The notes under the pieces: model-generated | Seen by the model: the letters and a program-made list of their open reading frames with translations, nothing else | The model's database searches: none | What the model was told of the DNA's origin: nothing | Shown here: piece after piece, positions 17,955 to 26,684 of the stretch | Position numbering within the stretch: the first letter of the stretch is position 1 | Layout: every line of letters begins with the position of its first letter | Program-made: the position numbers and the translations under genes | From: Candidatus Mediterraneibacter pullistercoris | Lineage (GTDB): Bacteria > Bacillota > Clostridia > Lachnospirales > Lachnospiraceae | Direction of reading: 5' to 3' | NCBI GenBank assembly: GCA_019116885.1 | Contig: DXAU01000030.1 | Location: 62,001-126,000, forward strand | Length of the DNA stretch: 64,000 bases

Positions 17955-18031
17955 ATGAATCCTTACAAGTTCAAGATTGTTAAGGATTCATCAACTAGAA
18001 TAATTGTACTAAAACAAAAACAAAAATTCAA
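17955..18031 (-). promoter_or_regulatory. gap promoter and leader stem-loop
   Basis: Reading leftwards: -35 TTGAAT (18026-18031), 17-bp T-rich spacer, -10 TACAAT (18003-18008). Only a few bases past the expected start site lies a perfect 11-bp inverted repeat, ATGAATCCTTA (17955-17965) with its complement (17981-17991). It extends by three more pairs past a bulge. It may be an operator or a 5' stem-loop that protects a highly expressed mRNA. Confidence 0.75.
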
Positions 18032-18082
18032 GTCCTAAATACATTTTTATGGCTATAATTGCCGCTTCATGTCCTGACGGGG

Positions 18083-18919
18083 TCAGGGAATCGGCAGGAA
18101 AACCGGTCTTCTCCTGTCAAATTCTGTATAGTACCGGAAGCCGCAGGACTTAAGGATGTCCCCCGCTTTCTCAAAAGCATACGCGGTATGTTCCGGCTGG
18201 TGCGCGTCAGCGCCTACCGTCACGATCTCACCGCCCAGTTCCCGGTAACGTCTGAGCACTTCCGGATGCGGATTCGTAAATCCCAGACCGTATTTTATGC
18301 CCGCCATATTCATTTCAAGCCCTTTGCCCGCCGAAACCAGCATCTTCAGAATCTCGTCAATCTCATCGGCAAACTCCCTGTAGGAATACTCTTGGGCCTG
18401 GCATCTGCCGTAACGGACCACATAGTCGAGATGTCCCAGCACATCAAAAGAGGAGATATTCTCCAGACATCTGATGGTCTCCCGGAAAGCTTCCCTGTAG
18501 ACTTCTGCATCCGTCCGCCCTTCAAAGATCGTCCCGTAATACGGGTCCATTCCATGGATGAGATGGAGGGAACCGATCACGAAATCAAAGGGATATTTCC
18601 CTGCAAGTTCCCCGCATGTTTTTCCAAGATGGGGCTGCAGGCCGAGCTCCACTCCGATCCTCACATCGAGTTTTCCGCTGTATTCCTCTCTGAGGGCTGT
18701 CAGCTCAGAAAAATATCTTTCCAGATCAAACAGGAAAGGCGCATCCCCAAGTTCTTCATCCGGCGGATAATCCACATCCAGATGATCTGTAATGCAGACA
18801 GTCTTCAGGCCTCTTTCCACAGATGCGTCGAGCATCGTTCTGACCGAGACACTGCTGTCTGTGGAAAATTCTGTGTGCATATGAAAATCACTCTGTATCA
18901 TCGAGTTGTCCAGTCTCAC
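18083..18919 (-). CDS. PHP-family phosphatase, histidinol-phosphatase-like (HisJ/HisK)
   Basis: A 278-residue protein with PHP-domain metal motifs: DFHMHTEFS (H13, H15 region), ITDHLD, the central EL motif in VGVELGL and the late GADAHQPE. This matches the HisJ type that dephosphorylates histidinol phosphate, but other small phosphates are possible and no other his gene is in the window. The start is a GTG overlapping the mnmA stop (GTGA). It is preceded by GGAGGAGGG at 8 nt, which decides the start over an ATG six codons later. It is the last gene of the isc-mnmA operon. Confidence 0.8.
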   Translation of the reverse strand: MRLDNSMIQSDFHMHTEFSTDSSVSVRTMLDASVERGLKTVCITDHLDVDYPPDEELGDAPFLFDLERYFSELTALREEYSGKLDVRIGVELGLQPHLGKTCGELAGKYPFDFVIGSLHLIHGMDPYYGTIFEGRTDAEVYREAFRETIRCLENISSFDVLGHLDYVVRYGRCQAQEYSYREFADEIDEILKMLVSAGKGLEMNMAGIKYGLGFTNPHPEVLRRYRELGGEIVTVGADAHQPEHTAYAFEKAGDILKSCGFRYYTEFDRRRPVFLPIP

Positions 18920-19986
18920 AGGATCGTCCCTCCTCCGAGCACATGTTCGCCTTCATAGAGCACGAGCGCCTGTCCCGGCGTCACCGCGCGCTGCGGCTCT
19001 TCAAACCGGCAGGTCACTTCGTCCTCTCCTGTCTTCTCCACTGTACACCAGGCGCCTTTGTGATTGTAGCGTATCTTGGCAAAGACGCGCTTTGGCTCTG
19101 TCAGGTCTTCAACAGACATGAAATTAACCCTGTCCGCTTTCACTGTCTGTGTCAGAGATTCTTCATATGTGCCGATAACCACCTCATTCGTCCGGGGGCG
19201 GATCTCAAGAACAAACGCAGGATATCCGAGCGCAAGGCCAAGCCCTTTCCTCTGGCCGACCGTATAGTGTATGATCCCTTTGTGCCGCCCGAGTATCTCT
19301 CCGGACGGCGTCACAAAATTACCGGCAGGGATCTCCTGCTCTGTGTTCTCACGTATGAAAGCCGCATAGTCTCCATCCGGCACGAAACAGATATCCTGGC
19401 TGTCAGGCTTGTCCGCCACAAGAAGCCCTGCCTTCTCAGCCACAGCACGGATCTCCTCTTTCGTGTATGCCCCGACAGGCATAAGAGTGTGTGCAAGCTG
19501 GTCCTGCGTCAGATTATAAAGAGCATACGTCTGGTCTTTTGACAGCGCAGCCGAACGGCGGACCGCATATCTGCCGTTGTCCAGCCTGTCGATCCTTGCA
19601 TAATGCCCTGTTGCAATATAGTCTGCCCCGATGGCCATGCTCCGGGAAAGAAGCGCTTCCCACTTGACATAGCGGTTGCACGCAATACAGGGATTCGGCG
19701 TCCTCCCACTGAGATATTCAGACATAAAGTAGTCGATCACGGACTCCCTGAACTCCCGTCTGAAGTTCATGACATAATAAGGGATCCCGATGGAAGACGC
19801 CACTCTCCTGGCATCTTCCACGGCGCTCAGACCGCAGCAGCCGCCATTCTCCTCAATAGAACAGGCGTCTTCTTTCTGCCAGATCTGCATCGTGACCCCG
19901 ATCACCTCATATCCCTGCTCTTTCAGAAGATACGCTGCCACGGAAGAGTCCACTCCGCCCGACATACCTACGACTACTCTGCTCAT
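18916..19986 (-). CDS. mnmA: tRNA-specific 2-thiouridylase
   Basis: A 356-residue enzyme that activates U34 of tRNA-Lys/Glu/Gln with ATP and inserts sulfur delivered from a cysteine desulfurase. The PP-loop is GMSGGVDSS (7-15). The catalytic cysteine pair is in PNPCIACN (about 100) and in DSQDICFVPDGD. The central GRHKGIIHYTVGQRKGLG and the C-terminal beta-barrel are conserved. The ATG overlaps the nifU stop by 1 nt, so it is coupled to the sulfur-donating nifS-nifU genes upstream. This order is common in clostridia and gives MnmA its sulfur source. Confidence 0.96.
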   Translation of the reverse strand: MSRVVVGMSGGVDSSVAAYLLKEQGYEVIGVTMQIWQKEDACSIEENGGCCGLSAVEDARRVASSIGIPYYVMNFRREFRESVIDYFMSEYLSGRTPNPCIACNRYVKWEALLSRSMAIGADYIATGHYARIDRLDNGRYAVRRSAALSKDQTYALYNLTQDQLAHTLMPVGAYTKEEIRAVAEKAGLLVADKPDSQDICFVPDGDYAAFIRENTEQEIPAGNFVTPSGEILGRHKGIIHYTVGQRKGLGLALGYPAFVLEIRPRTNEVVIGTYEESLTQTVKADRVNFMSVEDLTEPKRVFAKIRYNHKGAWCTVEKTGEDEVTCRFEEPQRAVTPGQALVLYEGEHVLGGGTIL

Positions 19987-20429
19987 CAGTACTCCTCTTC
20001 TTCCTCTTCCTCATCTTCATGGATGTCTGACTTTGGTTTCTCAAGGCCTTCGATCTTAATGCCGTTCTTCTCCGCATAATCCCACAGAGCCGCGTGGATT
20101 GCCTCCTCTGCCAGGAGGGAACAGTGGACTTTCACAGGCGGAAGTCCGTCCAGCGCCTCCATAACCGCTTTATTTGTCACCTGCATCGCTTCTCTGATAT
20201 TCTTTCCTTTTACGAGTTCTGTCGCCATGCTGCTCGTTGCCACGGCTGCTCCGCATCCGAATGTCTTGAACTTCACATCACGGATGATCTGGTTTTCATC
20301 GATATCGAGATAGATCCTCATAATATCCCCGCACTTTGCATTGCCCACCGTACCAACGCCGCTGGCATTCTCGATCTCACCTACGTTTCTCGGATGTTCA
20401 AAATGATCCATTACTTTCTCTGTATACAT
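19986..20429 (-). CDS. nifU: Iron-sulfur cluster scaffold protein (IscU/NifU N-domain type)
   Basis: A 147-residue scaffold on which Fe-S clusters are built from iron and sulfur delivered by the cysteine desulfurase. The three cluster cysteines and the aspartate are in place: C33 and D35 in AKCGD, C59 in FGCGAA, C103 in VHCSLLAEEA. The protein ends in a run of about eight acidic residues and a tyrosine, an unusual tail absent from E. coli IscU. It sits between nifS and mnmA in one operon. Confidence 0.95.
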   Translation of the reverse strand: MYTEKVMDHFEHPRNVGEIENASGVGTVGNAKCGDIMRIYLDIDENQIIRDVKFKTFGCGAAVATSSMATELVKGKNIREAMQVTNKAVMEALDGLPPVKVHCSLLAEEAIHAALWDYAEKNGIKIEGLEKPKSDIHEDEEEEEEEY

Positions 20430-20466
20430 AATATTGTCCCTCCTGTTATTTCTGCTATATTCCGGC

Positions 20467-21648
20467 TTATGCCTGCTTTTTTACAAAGTCTTCATAGAGC
20501 GGTGACATCTCCCTGATCTCCTGTACAATAACTTTCAGGTTGTCGATGACATAATCCGCGTCTTCCTTTGTCGTCTCCTCACTCAGCGTGATACGCAGAG
20601 ATCCGTGTGCAATTTCATGGGGCAGTCCGATCGCAAGAAGTACATGCGACGGATCCAGCGAACCGGAAGTACACGCCGAACCGCTGGATGCGCAGATCCC
20701 TTTCAGATCCAGCTTGATCAGCATGCTCTCACCCTCGATAAAACGGAAACTGAAGTTCAGATTGTTCGGAAGCCGGTGTTTACGGTCTCCGTTCAGCCTG
20801 CAGTGCGGGATCTCCTTTTCGATCCGCCCGATCATATAATCCCTCAATTCTGTTTCATAGTCCATACGCTCTTTCATGGAAGCTGCGGCCAGTTCCACCG
20901 CTTTCCCAAGTCCCACGATGCCCGGCACATTCTCTGTGCCGGCACGGCGTTTTCTCTCTTGAGCGCCGCCGTGGATAAAGGAGCGTATCTTAACGCCTTT
21001 CCTGATATAGAGAAAACCAATGCCCTTTGGGCCGTTCAGTTTATGTCCGCTGGCGCTGAGCATATCTATGCCGCACTCATCCACATTGATCGGGACATGG
21101 GCAAACGCCTGCACTGCATCTGTATGGAAGAGGACTTTGTGCTCACGGGCAATCCGTCCGATCTCAGCGATCGGCTCCAGTGTACCGATCTCATTGTTTG
21201 CGTACATAATAGAAATGAGTATTGTATCAGGGCGGATGGCAGCCTCCACTGCCGCCGGATCGATCAGTCCGTTTTCATCCACATCGAGATACGTCACTTC
21301 GTATCCTCTTTTTTCCAGATACTCGCATGTATGCAGTATGGCATGATGCTCGATCTTGCTCGTTATGATATGTTTCCCCTTTGCGGCATACGCCTCCGCC
21401 GCAGCGACCAGGGCCCAGTTATCCGCTTCTGTTCCACCTGCCGTAAAATAGATCTCATTTGCTTTTGCTCCGAGAACGTCTGCGATAATCTCCCTCTGTC
21501 TTGTGATAACCTCTTTATTTTCCGCTGCAAATCCGTATACGCTGGACGGATTTCCATAATGCTCTGTAAAATACGGCAGCATCGCGCTGACAACTTCAGA
21601 GGATGTCTTCGTAGTAGCTGCATTATCCAGATAGATCAGTTTTTTCAT
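20467..21648 (-). CDS. nifS: Cysteine desulfurase
   Basis: A 393-residue PLP enzyme that takes sulfur from L-cysteine for Fe-S clusters and tRNA thiolation. H101 stacks on PLP, K203 in SGHKLNGPKG binds PLP and the mobile catalytic cysteine is C326 in SSGSAC. ATG 21648 has AGGAGG at 7 nt; the longer frame overlapping iscR is not supported. It lies 68 bp after iscR and 37 bp before nifU. It is closest to the NifS/IscS group I desulfurases used by Firmicutes for general assembly. Confidence 0.96.
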   Translation of the reverse strand: MKKLIYLDNAATTKTSSEVVSAMLPYFTEHYGNPSSVYGFAAENKEVITRQREIIADVLGAKANEIYFTAGGTEADNWALVAAAEAYAAKGKHIITSKIEHHAILHTCEYLEKRGYEVTYLDVDENGLIDPAAVEAAIRPDTILISIMYANNEIGTLEPIAEIGRIAREHKVLFHTDAVQAFAHVPINVDECGIDMLSASGHKLNGPKGIGFLYIRKGVKIRSFIHGGAQERKRRAGTENVPGIVGLGKAVELAAASMKERMDYETELRDYMIGRIEKEIPHCRLNGDRKHRLPNNLNFSFRFIEGESMLIKLDLKGICASSGSACTSGSLDPSHVLLAIGLPHEIAHGSLRITLSEETTKEDADYVIDNLKVIVQEIREMSPLYEDFVKKQA

Positions 21649-21716
21649 AACCCTGCCTCCTATTCTTATCTTACGAATTATCTTTTGTTCCTTATAGGAT
21701 CTCTTATACCTTTTTC

Positions 21717-22172
21717 TCAGTTCCTGCATAACCTCTGTCCGGTCTCCGGACAGTTCTTCCGCCTGCTCTCATCAACGAGCTGGTCCAGGCCGATCTCATC
21801 TACCGTCTTATTGATGCTCTCATTGATTCTCTGCCAGACGTATTTTGTCACACAGTTGTCTGACACCTGGCAGCCGCCGCCCGGATCAAGCCCCGCACAG
21901 TCCACAGGTTCCAGGCTTCCTTCAAGAGCCCGCAGGACGTCCCCGACCGAAATTTCTTTTATATCTTTTGCAAGGACATAGCCGCCGCCCGCGCCCCGCA
22001 CGCTGCTCACAAGCCCGGCTTTCTTCAGCATAGACATTAACTGCTCCAGATAACGTTCCGAAATATCCTGTCGTGCTGAGATGCTCGTGATCGAGACCGG
22101 GGCATCGCCGCTGTACTGTGCAAGGTCAATCAGTGCGCGCAGGCCATATCTTCCTTTCGTAGACAGTTTCAC
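21717..22172 (-). CDS. iscR: Rrf2-family iron-sulfur regulator
   Basis: A 151-residue winged-helix regulator, first gene of the iscR-nifS-nifU-mnmA operon and probably its cluster-sensing autoregulator. KLSTKGRYGLRALIDLA is the family start, DISERYLEQL the recognition region and GAGGGY the wing. Cluster cysteines are C92, C101 and C107. Two further cysteines (C141, C149) sit in the tail. The likely start is GTG at 22172 with AGGAAGG upstream; an ATG 17 codons earlier has only a weak site and would add an atypical N-terminus. Confidence 0.9.
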   Translation of the reverse strand: MKLSTKGRYGLRALIDLAQYSGDAPVSITSISARQDISERYLEQLMSMLKKAGLVSSVRGAGGGYVLAKDIKEISVGDVLRALEGSLEPVDCAGLDPGGGCQVSDNCVTKYVWQRINESINKTVDEIGLDQLVDESRRKNCPETGQRLCRN

Positions 22173-22221
22173 CTTCTCACCTTCCTGTACTGTATTGGTC
22201 TGTGATAATTCCTGGTGTTTC

Positions 22222-22286
22222 ATTCCCTATCTTTTTACTAGGAATTACTACTGTAGAATAATATCACTACTCACAGGTTCTGTCAA
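22222..22286 (-). promoter_or_regulatory. isc operon promoter and leader inverted repeat
   Basis: Reading leftwards: -35 TTGACA (22281-22286), 17-bp spacer, -10 TATTAT (22258-22263). An imperfect inverted repeat, ATTCCCTA (22222-22229) against TAGGAAT (22239-22245), lies just after the expected start. GTAGTGA/GTAGTA words cover the -10 area. These are the candidate sites for IscR autoregulation. Confidence 0.65.
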
Positions 22287-22361
22287 GCAGTCATCTGACA
22301 TATGCTGTAAAAAGTCTGCTGTTACTGAAAGCGGCAGGAACTTCTCCCTGAGGTGACTCGT

Positions 22362-23678
22362 ATGTCAGCAAAGCATAAACTGTTCCAGGGCGCTGTGATC
22401 CTCACAGCCGCCGGATTCATAAGCCGTATCATGGGATTCTTTTTCCGCATCTTTCTAAGCCATGCTTTCGGCGAGGAAAACGTTGGCCTCTATCAGCTTA
22501 TCTTCCCTGTATACACTCTCTGTCTTGCAGTCGGCACATCCGGCATCCAGACAGCAGTATCGCGCATTACCGCAGAGAAAGTCTCTCTCGGAAAAACAGG
22601 TGAGGCAAAGACCGTGCTCTCCATCGCTCTTTGCCTCACTCTTATCATCTCATTTATCGAAATCCTTCTCATTCAGGGGAACGCTTCTTTCATCGCGGCC
22701 TCCTTTCTGGGGGATGTACGGTGCGCTGATCTGCTCATCATCATTTCCTACGCCCTTCCATGCGCTGCAGTCCACAGCTGCATCAGCGGATACAGTCTCG
22801 GCCTGCAGGATACAAAACTGCCCGCCATAAGCCAGCTGATCGAACAGGTGCTCCGTATTCTGTTCGTCCTCCTGCTCTTTTTCTTCCTGCAGGATGCAGG
22901 CAGGACTCCTTCCGTTCAGATCGCTGCCGCAGGGATCGTAGCGGGAGAGACTGCCTCAGCCGTCTTTTCTGTACAGATGCTCTCCCGCCGCCGCAGGCCC
23001 GGCAGTTTCCCCCGCCTGGGCAGGATATCGGAAAGCCTGCGCCTGCTGCTGGGACAGTCGCTTCCTCTGACCGCGAACAGAACCATCGTCACCCTGCTGC
23101 AGAGCATAGAGGCCGCCTCGATCCCTGCCTGCCTGAAACTTTACGGCATGGATGCTTCTGAAGCCGTAAGTCTCTACGGCGTCCTCACAGGAATGGCGCT
23201 CCCCTGCATCCTCTTTCCTTCTGCCATCACCAATTCTGTAGGAACCGTCCTGATGCCTGCTGTCAGCGCCACAAGTGTTTCCGGCAGCCGCAGAGCGCTG
23301 CTTCAGCTGCTTAAGAAAGCGGTCGGAAGCTGCTTCATCCTTGGACTGTCCTGTTGTCTTTTCTTTCTTATTTTCGGAGATCTGATCGGAACAATGCTGT
23401 TCCACAGTGAATCCGCCGGCAGATTTATCCTGACGCTGGCATGGATCTGTCCGTTTTTGTACACGAACACCGCACTTTTGAGCGCTATCAACGGATATGG
23501 GAAGACAACGTCCACATTTCTCATCAACACATGCGGCCTTGCTGTCAGGATCGCAGGTGTCTTCCTGGCGATTCCCTGTTTCGGGATACAGGGATATCTT
23601 TGGGGGCTGCTCTTAAGCCAGCTCATAGTATCGGTTCTGGCCTTAGCCGTTCTCATCTCCCATGCGCTTAAAGCGTAG
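22362..23678 (+). CDS. SpoVB-like polysaccharide/lipid flippase (MurJ/MVF superfamily)
   Basis: A 438-residue multi-pass membrane protein with about 12-14 hydrophobic segments. The N-terminus, GAVILTAAGFISRIMGFFFRIFLS, fits the SpoVB/oligosaccharide flippase family. SpoVB takes part in spore cortex synthesis and is related to lipid II flippases. ATG 22362 has GAGGTGA upstream, better than the GTG at 22353. It is divergent from iscR and its last 11 bp overlap the end of the convergent SpoIIM-like gene. Whether it acts in sporulation or in vegetative envelope synthesis cannot be read from sequence. Confidence 0.75.
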   Translation: MSAKHKLFQGAVILTAAGFISRIMGFFFRIFLSHAFGEENVGLYQLIFPVYTLCLAVGTSGIQTAVSRITAEKVSLGKTGEAKTVLSIALCLTLIISFIEILLIQGNASFIAASFLGDVRCADLLIIISYALPCAAVHSCISGYSLGLQDTKLPAISQLIEQVLRILFVLLLFFFLQDAGRTPSVQIAAAGIVAGETASAVFSVQMLSRRRRPGSFPRLGRISESLRLLLGQSLPLTANRTIVTLLQSIEAASIPACLKLYGMDASEAVSLYGVLTGMALPCILFPSAITNSVGTVLMPAVSATSVSGSRRALLQLLKKAVGSCFILGLSCCLFFLIFGDLIGTMLFHSESAGRFILTLAWICPFLYTNTALLSAINGYGKTTSTFLINTCGLAVRIAGVFLAIPCFGIQGYLWGLLLSQLIVSVLALAVLISHALKA

Positions 23679-24207
23679 AGAGAAATGCTTTTACTATGAC
23701 CGGGTTTACATACGCTTCCATAATCAGCCCTACAGACATTGAAAGCACGATGAAGACCGTCTTCTGTCTGTTCCACCGGTTCTGCGGGGCTTCATAGCAG
23801 TACCAGAGCAGGATCAGATACGCAGGTATATAGAACAGAAACTGAGGAAAAAGCGCTGTAATGCACAAAAGGCTCCCTTTGATCCCAAGTCCTGCCGCTG
23901 CCGAGGAGATCAGTATTCCGCCCGACAGGCCCGTCCAAAGCAGGAACAGGACGGCGGATATTTTTCGTACTTTTGTAAACGAGAGCGCTGCGAGCACGAG
24001 GAGCGGCAGCACTCTCAGGCGCAGAAGGTAAAAGATATATTCCCTTACGTCAATCTTCATGTTCACAAACTGCTCCAGGAAATAGTCGCTGAATATTCCC
24101 GGTTCTGCCACATACTTTTTCGCGATAAAATTGACATAAATGATCCCGAGGAAAAACCCCGGCATAAAAAAAGCAAGGAACTGTTTCCTCGTATGAAATA
24201 TCTTCAT
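23668..24207 (-). CDS. SpoIIM-like membrane protein
   Basis: A 179-residue protein with about five hydrophobic segments. It contains a glycine-rich stretch (GLSGGILISSAAAGLG) and a following PQFLFYIPAYLILL segment like those of SpoIIM. SpoIIM works with SpoIID and SpoIIP in septal peptidoglycan remodelling during engulfment. The neighbouring nudF-like gene on the same strand matches the gene order seen near spoIIM in bacilli, which supports the call. ATG 24207 has AAGGAGG at 6 nt. Family assignment is by pattern only, so confidence is moderate. Confidence 0.55.
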   Translation of the reverse strand: MKIFHTRKQFLAFFMPGFFLGIIYVNFIAKKYVAEPGIFSDYFLEQFVNMKIDVREYIFYLLRLRVLPLLVLAALSFTKVRKISAVLFLLWTGLSGGILISSAAAGLGIKGSLLCITALFPQFLFYIPAYLILLWYCYEAPQNRWNRQKTVFIVLSMSVGLIMEAYVNPVIVKAFLSTL

Positions 24208-24307
24208 GCTGCCTCCTTATCTGTCCTGGACGGACGCCGCAGATGTGAATATGTGACATGTCAGATATTTCATTATATGCCGGGGTACTGTGATTATTCT
24301 CTCCGTT

Positions 24308-24847
24308 TTATCTGTTGTATTTTACAGCATACGCCATCAGTGACGCCACCGTCTTCGCATCTTCGATCTCGCCGCTGAAGATTTTCTCCTTCAGCTCTTC
24401 CAGCGTGTATGCCTGCAGGTCGATGAACTCGTCCTCGTCGAGATGCTGTTTCGACGGGATCAGATCCTTTGCCACATACACCTCGATCCTCTCATTGCAG
24501 AAAGCAACTGTCGTGCGCAGAGTGATGAGCCACTCCATCGTATCGCTCCTGTAGCCAGTCTCCTCTTCGAGTTCCCGGGAAGCGCACTCGATCCCCGGCT
24601 CTTTCTCATCGTCCAGCGCTCCGGCCGGTATTTCCAGCGTATACCGGTCCAGCGCATTGCGGTACTGGCGGACCATCAATATCCTGCCATCGTCTGTCAC
24701 AGGCACTACCGCAGCCGCTCCCTTATGTTTGATAAAATCCCACACAACCGTGCGGTCCCCGTCAATCTCCATCGTATCCTGATAGAAATCAATGATCTTC
24801 CCTCTGAATTTCAGCTCTCTGTTGAGACGTTTGATATGTTCGCTCAT
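24308..24847 (-). CDS. nudF: ADP-ribose pyrophosphatase (Nudix)
   Basis: A 179-residue Nudix hydrolase that splits ADP-ribose to AMP and ribose 5-phosphate. The Nudix box is complete: G of GALDDE, then RELEEETGY. ATG 24847 has AGGAGG upstream; the longer frame has no ribosome-binding site. It lies between rny (upstream) and the SpoIIM-like gene (100 bp downstream). It is probably a housekeeping enzyme. Confidence 0.9.
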   Translation of the reverse strand: MSEHIKRLNRELKFRGKIIDFYQDTMEIDGDRTVVWDFIKHKGAAAVVPVTDDGRILMVRQYRNALDRYTLEIPAGALDDEKEPGIECASRELEEETGYRSDTMEWLITLRTTVAFCNERIEVYVAKDLIPSKQHLDEDEFIDLQAYTLEELKEKIFSGEIEDAKTVASLMAYAVKYNR

Positions 24848-24980
24848 ATTCTTCCTCCTGATCTTTCCTGTTTTATCATACATAGCGCCGATCATCACCA
24901 GAAGCGCCAAAAGGCACATTCCGGGACTGTAAACAGCCGCCAGGATCCCGGCAAGCCCGGACTTTGGCCCGCTGCCTTCG

Positions 24981-25012
24981 AAAAAAGAAAGCCCTCGTCT
25001 TTCGACAAGGGC
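24981..25012 (-). terminator. Intrinsic terminator after rny
   Basis: On the minus strand GCCCTTGTC-GAAA-GACGAGGGC (one wobble) is followed by TTTCTTTTTT, a textbook terminator 29 bp past the rny stop. Confidence 0.9.
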
Positions 25013-25041
25013 CGGTCTTTCATCTGCTGTTATGTTCCAGG

Positions 25042-26595
25042 TTATTTTGCATAATCTGTTGCCCGTGACTCACGGATCACATTTACCTTGATCTGTCCGG
25101 GATATTCCAGCTCGAATTCGATCTGTTTTGCGATATCCCTCGCCAAAAGCACCATATCATCATCAGATACCTGCTCCGGAACTACCATAACACGAATCTC
25201 TCTTCCTGCCTGAATGGCATAAGATTTTTCCACACCTTTGAACTGGCCGGTAATATCTTCTAACTGTTTCAATCTGTTTGTATATGTTTCGATCGTCTCG
25301 CGTCTCGCTCCAGGCCTTGCAGCCGATATTGTATCAGCAGCCTGAACCACGCAGGCGACCAGAGTCTGAGGCTCCACATCGCCATGATGTGACTCCACTG
25401 CATTAATCACAGTGGCAGACTCTTTATATTTTCTGCAGAGATCCACACCTATCTGGATGTGTGAACCTTCTACATCGTGATCGATAGATTTTCCTATATC
25501 ATGGAGAAGTCCGGCGCGTTTTGCCATCCTTACATCGATCCCGATCTCTCCTGCGAGCAGCCCTGCGAGCTGTGCGACTTCGATGGAATGTTTCAGCGCG
25601 TTCTGTCCGTAACTTGTCCTGAACTTCATACGGCCGAGAAGTCTGATCAGTTCCGGGTGGATGCCGGGCACTCCGACTTCGAGCGCTGCAGCCTCTCCTT
25701 CCTCCCGTATCATTGTGTCGACTTCTTTCTGCGCTTTCTCCACCATCTCTTCAATTCTGGCGGGATGGATACGTCCGTCCACGATAAGTCTTTCAAGGGC
25801 TATCCTTGCCACTTCGCGGCGTATCGGATCAAATCCTGATAACACGACCGCTTCCGGCGTATCATCAATGATGAGTTCCACTCCTGTGAGCGTCTCCAGC
25901 GTGCGGATGTTTCTTCCCTCACGCCCGATGATGCGTCCTTTCATCTCATCACTCGGAAGCTGTACGACGGAGATCGTCGTCTCTGCAACATGATCGGCTG
26001 CACAGCGCTGGATGGCGTTGACAACATACTCTTTCGCTTTCTTGTCCGCCTCCTCTTTCGCCTGTGTTTCAAGCTCTCTGATCATTTTTGCAGTGTCATG
26101 TTTTACATCTTCTTCAACAGTTTTCAACAGATATTCTTTTGCCTGTTCAGAGGTAAGTCCTGAGATTCGTTCCAGTTCCTGCACACGTTTCTGACTCAGT
26201 TCTTCTGCCCTGGCTTCACGCTGGCGAAGTTGTTCTTCCTTTGACGAAAGTCTGCTCTCCCGATGTTCCAGGACATCGGAGCGCTTGTCAACCGCTTCTT
26301 CCTTTGCAAGCACCCGCTTCTCGTAGCGCTGCAGTTCAGCTCTTCTTTCCTTTGTCTCTTTCTCAAGATCATTTTTTGTCTTGATAGACTCTTCTTTCAC
26401 TTCCAAAAGAGCTTCCTTTTTCGTTGTCTCTGCGGTCTTCACAGCTTCGTCGATGATCTCTCTTGCTTTTTTCTCTGCGTTGCCGATCTTGCTCTCGGCA
26501 TTCTTTTTCAGATTAGAGACTGTTGCAAAGTGAGATATGATCCCAACTATCAACGCGAGGGCCACGGCAATGACGATACATAAGCCTAAATTCAT
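25042..26595 (-). CDS. rny: Ribonuclease Y
   Basis: A 517-residue membrane-anchored endoribonuclease that starts mRNA decay in Firmicutes. Order of parts: one N-terminal membrane helix (about 3-24), a long charged coiled coil (about 28-190), a KH domain with [10 protein letters not shown] (about 210), and an HD domain with HSIEVAQ and LLHDIGK. The C-terminal region is intact and the length is typical. The ribosome-binding site AAGGAGG lies 12 nt before the ATG and overlaps a short palindrome (AGGAG-gtg-CTCCT), so it could be masked in the mRNA. Confidence 0.96.
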   Translation of the reverse strand: MNLGLCIVIAVALALIVGIISHFATVSNLKKNAESKIGNAEKKAREIIDEAVKTAETTKKEALLEVKEESIKTKNDLEKETKERRAELQRYEKRVLAKEEAVDKRSDVLEHRESRLSSKEEQLRQREARAEELSQKRVQELERISGLTSEQAKEYLLKTVEEDVKHDTAKMIRELETQAKEEADKKAKEYVVNAIQRCAADHVAETTISVVQLPSDEMKGRIIGREGRNIRTLETLTGVELIIDDTPEAVVLSGFDPIRREVARIALERLIVDGRIHPARIEEMVEKAQKEVDTMIREEGEAAALEVGVPGIHPELIRLLGRMKFRTSYGQNALKHSIEVAQLAGLLAGEIGIDVRMAKRAGLLHDIGKSIDHDVEGSHIQIGVDLCRKYKESATVINAVESHHGDVEPQTLVACVVQAADTISAARPGARRETIETYTNRLKQLEDITGQFKGVEKSYAIQAGREIRVMVVPEQVSDDDMVLLARDIAKQIEFELEYPGQIKVNVIRESRATDYAK

Positions 26596-26655
26596 TGCAC
26601 AGGAGCACCTCCTTATTCAATTTTCATTGTACATATTCATAAATACAACAGTTAA

Positions 26656-26684
26656 ATTTTATACTGTTTTCACAACAATGTCAA
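26656..26684 (-). promoter_or_regulatory. rny promoter overlapping the recX stop
   Basis: Reading leftwards: -35 TTGACA (26679-26684), 17-bp spacer, -10 TAAAAT (26656-26661). The -35 box contains the recX stop codon, so rny is separately transcribed even though recX ends only 85 bp upstream. Confidence 0.75.

Noticed and set aside
18059-18958. A 299-codon plus-strand frame over the PHP phosphatase gene
   Set aside because: The minus-strand frame has intact PHP metal motifs and a strong ribosome-binding site; this one has neither.
20605-21981. A 458-codon open frame on the plus strand opposite nifS
   Set aside because: Antisense shadow of nifS and iscR, both clearly coding with catalytic motifs; no family features in this frame.
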